The translations under genes and the position numbers were made by a program. A stretch of DNA of 18,013 nt from Bacteroidales bacterium UBA3543 (GTDB lineage: Bacteria; Bacteroidota; Bacteroidia; Bacteroidales; UBA932), in assembly GCA_002376715.1 (NCBI GenBank), contig DFOK01000106.1, forward strand, positions 759-18,771. The letters are read 5' to 3'. The notes below the pieces were generated by a model. The model made no database searches and had not been told where the DNA came from. It saw nothing but the letters and a program-made list of their open reading frames with translations. Shown in pieces: positions 14,945 to 18,013 of this stretch (position 1 is its first letter; each line of letters opens with the position of its first letter).

Positions 14945-14999
14945 CGCCTTAAAAACTTTTGAAAAAATAAATAAACATAACAATTCACCTAAATATATA

Positions 15000-16946
15000 A
15001 TGACAAAATTAGTTTCTCACGTTCCCGAGGGGCCCCTCGAACAAAAATGGACATCTCACAAAAACAACATCCGTATCGTAAGTCCTGCCAACAAGCGCAA
15101 ACTCGATATAATCGTTGTCGGCACAGGTCTTGGCGGTGCTTCTGCAGCCGCCTCTTTGGGAGAACTCGGCTATAACGTAAAGGTTTTCTGCATCAGTGAT
15201 TCTCCCCGTCGGGCACATTCTATCGCCGCTCAGGGTGGTATCAATGCCGCCAAGAATTACCGGAACGACAACGACTCTGTTTATCGTCTGTTTCACGACA
15301 CCATAAAGAGTGGAGACTACCGTAGCCGTGAAGCAAATGTCTACCGTCTCGCAGAAGTATCTAATAATATCATCGACCATTGCGTAGCACAAGGCGTTCC
15401 TTTTGGGCGCGACTATAGCGGACTTCTCGATAACCGCTCATTCGGAGGCGGACAGGTTTCCCGCACCTTCTATGCACGCGGTCAGACCGGACAACAGCTT
15501 CTTCTCGGTGCTTATGCGTCACTCAATCGTCAGATTTTCAAAGGGCGCGTCAAGTCATATCCCAGACATGAGATGCTTGATTTGGTAGTGATTGACGGTG
15601 AAGCAAAGGGTATAATAACCCGTAACCTTGTAACAGGCAAAATTGAAAGATTCGGTGCACACGCAGTGGTTATCGCCACCGGAGGATATGGTAACTGTTA
15701 TTTTCTCTCCACCTACGCAATGACCTGCAATGGTTCTGCAATTTGGCAGTGCTATAAGAAGGGGGCATTCTTTGCAAACCCGTGCTTTACGCAGATTCAT
15801 CCCACTTGTATTCCGGTCGAAGGCGACCAGCAGTCGAAACTGACCCTCATGTCAGAATCTCTTCGTAACGACGGACGTATCTGGGTTCCCAAAAAGATCG
15901 AAGATGCCAAAAAACTCCAAGCAGGAGATATTAAGGGTTCGCAGATTCCTGAAGAGGATAGGGATTATTATTTGGAACGCAGATATCCTGCATACGGTAA
16001 CCTGGTACCCCGTGACGTAGCCTCACGCGCAGCTAAAGAGCGTTGTGACGCAGGTTTCGGCGTAAACAATACAGGTAAAGCGGTATTTCTCGACTTCAGC
16101 ACTGCTATTGAAAGACTCGGAAAGGAGGTTATCGAAGCAAGATACGGCAACCTTTTCCAGATGTACGAAAAGATTACCGACGTCAATGCTTATGAAGAAC
16201 CTATGATGATCTACCCTACCATTCACTACACTATGGGCGGCATCTGGGTTGACTATAACCTCCAGACTACTATTCCGGGGCTATACGCTATCGGCGAAGC
16301 CAACTTCTCCGATCACGGTGGAAACCGCCTCGGTGCTTCTGCTCTTATGCAGGGTCTCGCAGATGGATATTTCATACTTCCCTACACAATCGGCGATTAT
16401 CTCGCCGGTAAAATTTTGGATCCCAAGATCGACACAAATCACCCTGCATTTGCAGAGGCAGAAAAGGCCATCACTGAGAGGATAAATAAACTATTCAATG
16501 TAAAAGGCAAGCGTAGTGTTGATTCATTTCACAAAGAACTCGGCCATATAATGTGGGAGTATGTGGGAATGGCCCGTAATGAGGAGGGTTTGAAAAAAGC
16601 CATCTCAGAGATTCGGAAAATCCGCAAAGAATACTGGGAAAATGTATGCGTACCAGGTGAAAACAATGAATTTAACATGGAACTCGAGAAGGCCTTAAGG
16701 GTTGCCGACTTTATGGAAATGGGAGAACTAATGGCACTTGATGCTCTCAATCGCCGCGAATCCTGCGGAGGTCATTTCCGTGAAGAAATGCAAACCGAAG
16801 ATGGTGAAACAAAGCGTGACGATGAAAACTTCATGTATGTCAGCGCATGGGAATTTAAAGGAGAGGAGCAAGAGCCCATCCTTCACAAAGAGTCGTTGAA
16901 ATTTGAATTTGTAAAAGTTGCCTCGCGCAGTTACGCGAAATTATAA
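15000..16946 (+). CDS. sdhA: Succinate dehydrogenase / fumarate reductase flavoprotein subunit
   Basis: The catalytic FAD subunit of complex II, interconverting succinate and fumarate. The 648-residue protein has the FAD-binding motif VVGTGLGGASAA (39-50) and the flavinylation region RRAHSIAAQGG (70-80), where His73 is the likely covalent FAD attachment residue. Further on are FTQIHPTCIP (263-272), NLVPRDVASRAAKERCDAGFG (334-354) with the likely proton-shuttle Arg338, HYTMGGIWVDYN (409-420) and GNRLGASAL (441-449). The long N-terminus before the Rossmann motif and the overall form match the Bacteroidota fumarate reductase FrdA, so frdA would be an equal name and direction of catalysis is open. 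sdhB follows after 18 bp. No anchor subunit precedes it. Confidence 0.96.
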   Translation: MTKLVSHVPEGPLEQKWTSHKNNIRIVSPANKRKLDIIVVGTGLGGASAAASLGELGYNVKVFCISDSPRRAHSIAAQGGINAAKNYRNDNDSVYRLFHDTIKSGDYRSREANVYRLAEVSNNIIDHCVAQGVPFGRDYSGLLDNRSFGGGQVSRTFYARGQTGQQLLLGAYASLNRQIFKGRVKSYPRHEMLDLVVIDGEAKGIITRNLVTGKIERFGAHAVVIATGGYGNCYFLSTYAMTCNGSAIWQCYKKGAFFANPCFTQIHPTCIPVEGDQQSKLTLMSESLRNDGRIWVPKKIEDAKKLQAGDIKGSQIPEEDRDYYLERRYPAYGNLVPRDVASRAAKERCDAGFGVNNTGKAVFLDFSTAIERLGKEVIEARYGNLFQMYEKITDVNAYEEPMMIYPTIHYTMGGIWVDYNLQTTIPGLYAIGEANFSDHGGNRLGASALMQGLADGYFILPYTIGDYLAGKILDPKIDTNHPAFAEAEKAITERINKLFNVKGKRSVDSFHKELGHIMWEYVGMARNEEGLKKAISEIRKIRKEYWENVCVPGENNEFNMELEKALRVADFMEMGELMALDALNRRESCGGHFREEMQTEDGETKRDDENFMYVSAWEFKGEEQEPILHKESLKFEFVKVASRSYAKL

Positions 16947-16951
16947 AGAGT

Positions 16952-16957
16952 AAGGAG
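16952..16957 (+). promoter_or_regulatory. Shine-Dalgarno sequence of sdhB
   Basis: AAGGAG stands 7 nt before the sdhB ATG in the 18-bp sdhA-sdhB gap. Canonical ribosome binding sites are scarce elsewhere in this window, so this one is notable and fixes the sdhB start. Confidence 0.7.
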
Positions 16958-16964
16958 AAAGTTT

Positions 16965-17750
16965 ATGAATTTTACATTAAAAATATGGCGTCAAAAAAAC
17001 GCCAAGAGTAAGGGTCACTTTGAAACCTATGAAGTAAAAAATATCTCTCCCGGAACATCTTTTCTGGAAATGTTGGATATTCTAAACGAACAACTTATCA
17101 ACGAAGGCATAGATCCCGTGGCAGTCAATAAAGGCTGCAAAGGAAAACAAGTCGATCCCGTAGCATTTGACCACGATTGTCGTGAAGGAATATGTGGTAT
17201 ATGCTCACTCTACATCAATGGACGCGCACATGGTCCCGACGATGAAATAACCACTTGTCAGCTCTATATGCGCAAATTCAAAGATGGCGAAACCATTACC
17301 GTAGAACCTTGGAGAACCCGTGGTTTTCCCGTTGTAAAAGATCTTGTCGTAGACAGAGGAGCTTTTGATAAAATACTCCAGGCAGGTGGATTCATATCGG
17401 TAAATGCCGGCAATGCTCCTGATGCAAACGCTATTCTCGTACAAAAAGATAAAGCCAATGAAAGCATGGATGCTGCGGCATGTGTGGGTTGCGGTGCTTG
17501 CGTTGCCACTTGCAAAAATGGTTCAGCAATGCTATTTGTAGCCGCCCGTGTAAGTTCACTTGCTCTTTTACCTCAGGGTAAAATTGAAGGAGCGCGCCGT
17601 GCAAAATTGATGGTAGCCAAAATGGATGAACTTGGTTTCGGCAGTTGTACCAACACCCGTGCCTGTGAATTAGAGTGTCCAAAAGGAATCAGCATAGCAC
17701 ATATAGCGAGACTCAACAGGGAGTTTCTTTCAGCTAAATTAAAAGACTAG
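16965..17750 (+). CDS. sdhB: Succinate dehydrogenase / fumarate reductase iron-sulfur subunit
   Basis: Carries the electron chain of complex II between the flavin and the membrane quinone site. The 261-residue protein has an N-terminal plant-type ferredoxin domain with [2Fe-2S] ligands Cys72, Cys77, Cys80 and Cys98 (DCREGICGICS). The C-terminal helical domain has the [4Fe-4S] motif CVGCGACVATC (173-183). Cys228, Cys234 and Cys238 (CTNTRACELECPKG) complete the clusters, giving the usual [4Fe-4S] and [3Fe-4S] centres. The sequence is of the Bacteroidota type, as expected with the adjacent sdhA. It is the last gene of the sdhAB unit and ends before a strong palindromic terminator. A cytochrome b anchor (SdhC/FrdC) would be needed for quinone coupling but is not encoded next to it. 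Confidence 0.96.
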   Translation: MNFTLKIWRQKNAKSKGHFETYEVKNISPGTSFLEMLDILNEQLINEGIDPVAVNKGCKGKQVDPVAFDHDCREGICGICSLYINGRAHGPDDEITTCQLYMRKFKDGETITVEPWRTRGFPVVKDLVVDRGAFDKILQAGGFISVNAGNAPDANAILVQKDKANESMDAAACVGCGACVATCKNGSAMLFVAARVSSLALLPQGKIEGARRAKLMVAKMDELGFGSCTNTRACELECPKGISIAHIARLNREFLSAKLKD

Positions 17751-17774
17751 TTAGGAATGATCAACGACTAATAT

Positions 17775-17810
17775 TAAAAATAAATGGGGTTTCGGCCCCA
17801 TTTATTTTTA
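17775..17810. terminator. Palindromic terminator after sdhB
   Basis: A perfect 15-bp stem (17775-17789 pairing 17796-17810) has a GGGG/CCCC core, A/T-rich outer parts and a TTTCGG loop. The A-rich left and T-rich right flanks make it usable in both directions. Confidence 0.9.
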
Positions 17811-18013
17811 ATAACTTTTTATAAAAGTTTATTTCATGTTGATACAATTTGATAAGTTTTAATAAAAAATAACTCCTTAAAAATAGTTATTTAATCTGCA
17901 AACCTCTTTTTAAATTCTTGTCCAAATATTATTAACACGATACATTTGTTGAAAAAAATAATTAAGTTTATAAACATCGTAAACAATTCAATCTTAAATA
18001 ACAATTTTAAGAG
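17811..18013. other. AT-rich non-coding end of the window
   Basis: No gene is visible here. It contains a weak AT-only hairpin (AAATAACT at 17867-17874 pairing AGTTATTT at 17885-17892), which lacks GC pairs and a T tract, and the outward-facing promoter at 17918-17948. The rest is presumably the leader of the next gene. Confidence 0.6.
17918..17948 (+). promoter_or_regulatory. Outward-facing promoter at the window end
   Basis: TTG (17918-17920), a 20-bp spacer and TACATTTG followed by T (17941-17948) fit the Bacteroidota promoter. It points to a gene starting beyond 18013, with a leader of at least about 55 nt. Confidence 0.7.

Noticed and set aside
14891..14983. A 31-residue N-terminal extension of the alpha/beta hydrolase
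   Set aside because: The extension has no family resemblance and spans a consensus -7 element for the gene itself.

Overview
The window looks like a chromosomal housekeeping stretch from a member of the Bacteroidota, most likely Bacteroidales. Four things point there: promoters of the TTTG / 19-21 bp / TAnnTTTG type instead of the sigma70 type, a single-chain (alpha2) glycyl-tRNA synthetase, the form of the SdhA/SdhB pair, and near-absence of Shine-Dalgarno sequences (sdhB is an exception). The genus cannot be settled from the sequence. I see no prophage, insertion sequence, CRISPR array, defence island or pseudogene.

Layout. (1) 1-52: the 3' part of a tRNA-Ser, then a two-way terminator shared with the facing glyS. 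(2) 115-4132, minus strand: a tight operon sufS-sufE-sufT-folK-glyS; the first three junctions are ATGA stop/start overlaps. It links iron-sulfur assembly with folate synthesis and tRNA charging. (3) 4211-7884, plus strand: ruvA, gcvH with its own promoter and terminator, a long-chain acyl-CoA synthetase and a GNAT acetyltransferase. (4) 7914-10352, minus strand: ybeY-mnmG, abutting TAA/ATG, under a near-ideal promoter. mnmG carries a perfect 16-bp parS-type palindrome. (5) A 399-bp AT-rich spacer, then a TonB-family protein with its terminator. (6) hflX on the minus strand, back to back with a secreted P1/DmpA-type peptidase that has an unusual Cys/Ser-rich insert before its predicted self-cleavage site. 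(7) An alpha/beta hydrolase on the minus strand, back to back with sdhA-sdhB. No membrane-anchor subunit gene lies beside sdhAB. (8) 17751-18013: a strong palindromic terminator, then a promoter pointing out of the window.

Most genes serve core functions: translation and RNA maturation (tRNA-Ser, GlyS, MnmG, YbeY, HflX), Fe-S assembly (SufS/E/T), one-carbon and folate metabolism (FolK, GcvH), DNA repair (RuvA), lipid activation (FadD) and anaerobic or aerobic respiration (SdhAB). No convincing undescribed multi-gene system is visible. The points most worth following are the parS-like site in mnmG, the modified P1 peptidase, and the sdhAB pair without an adjacent anchor.
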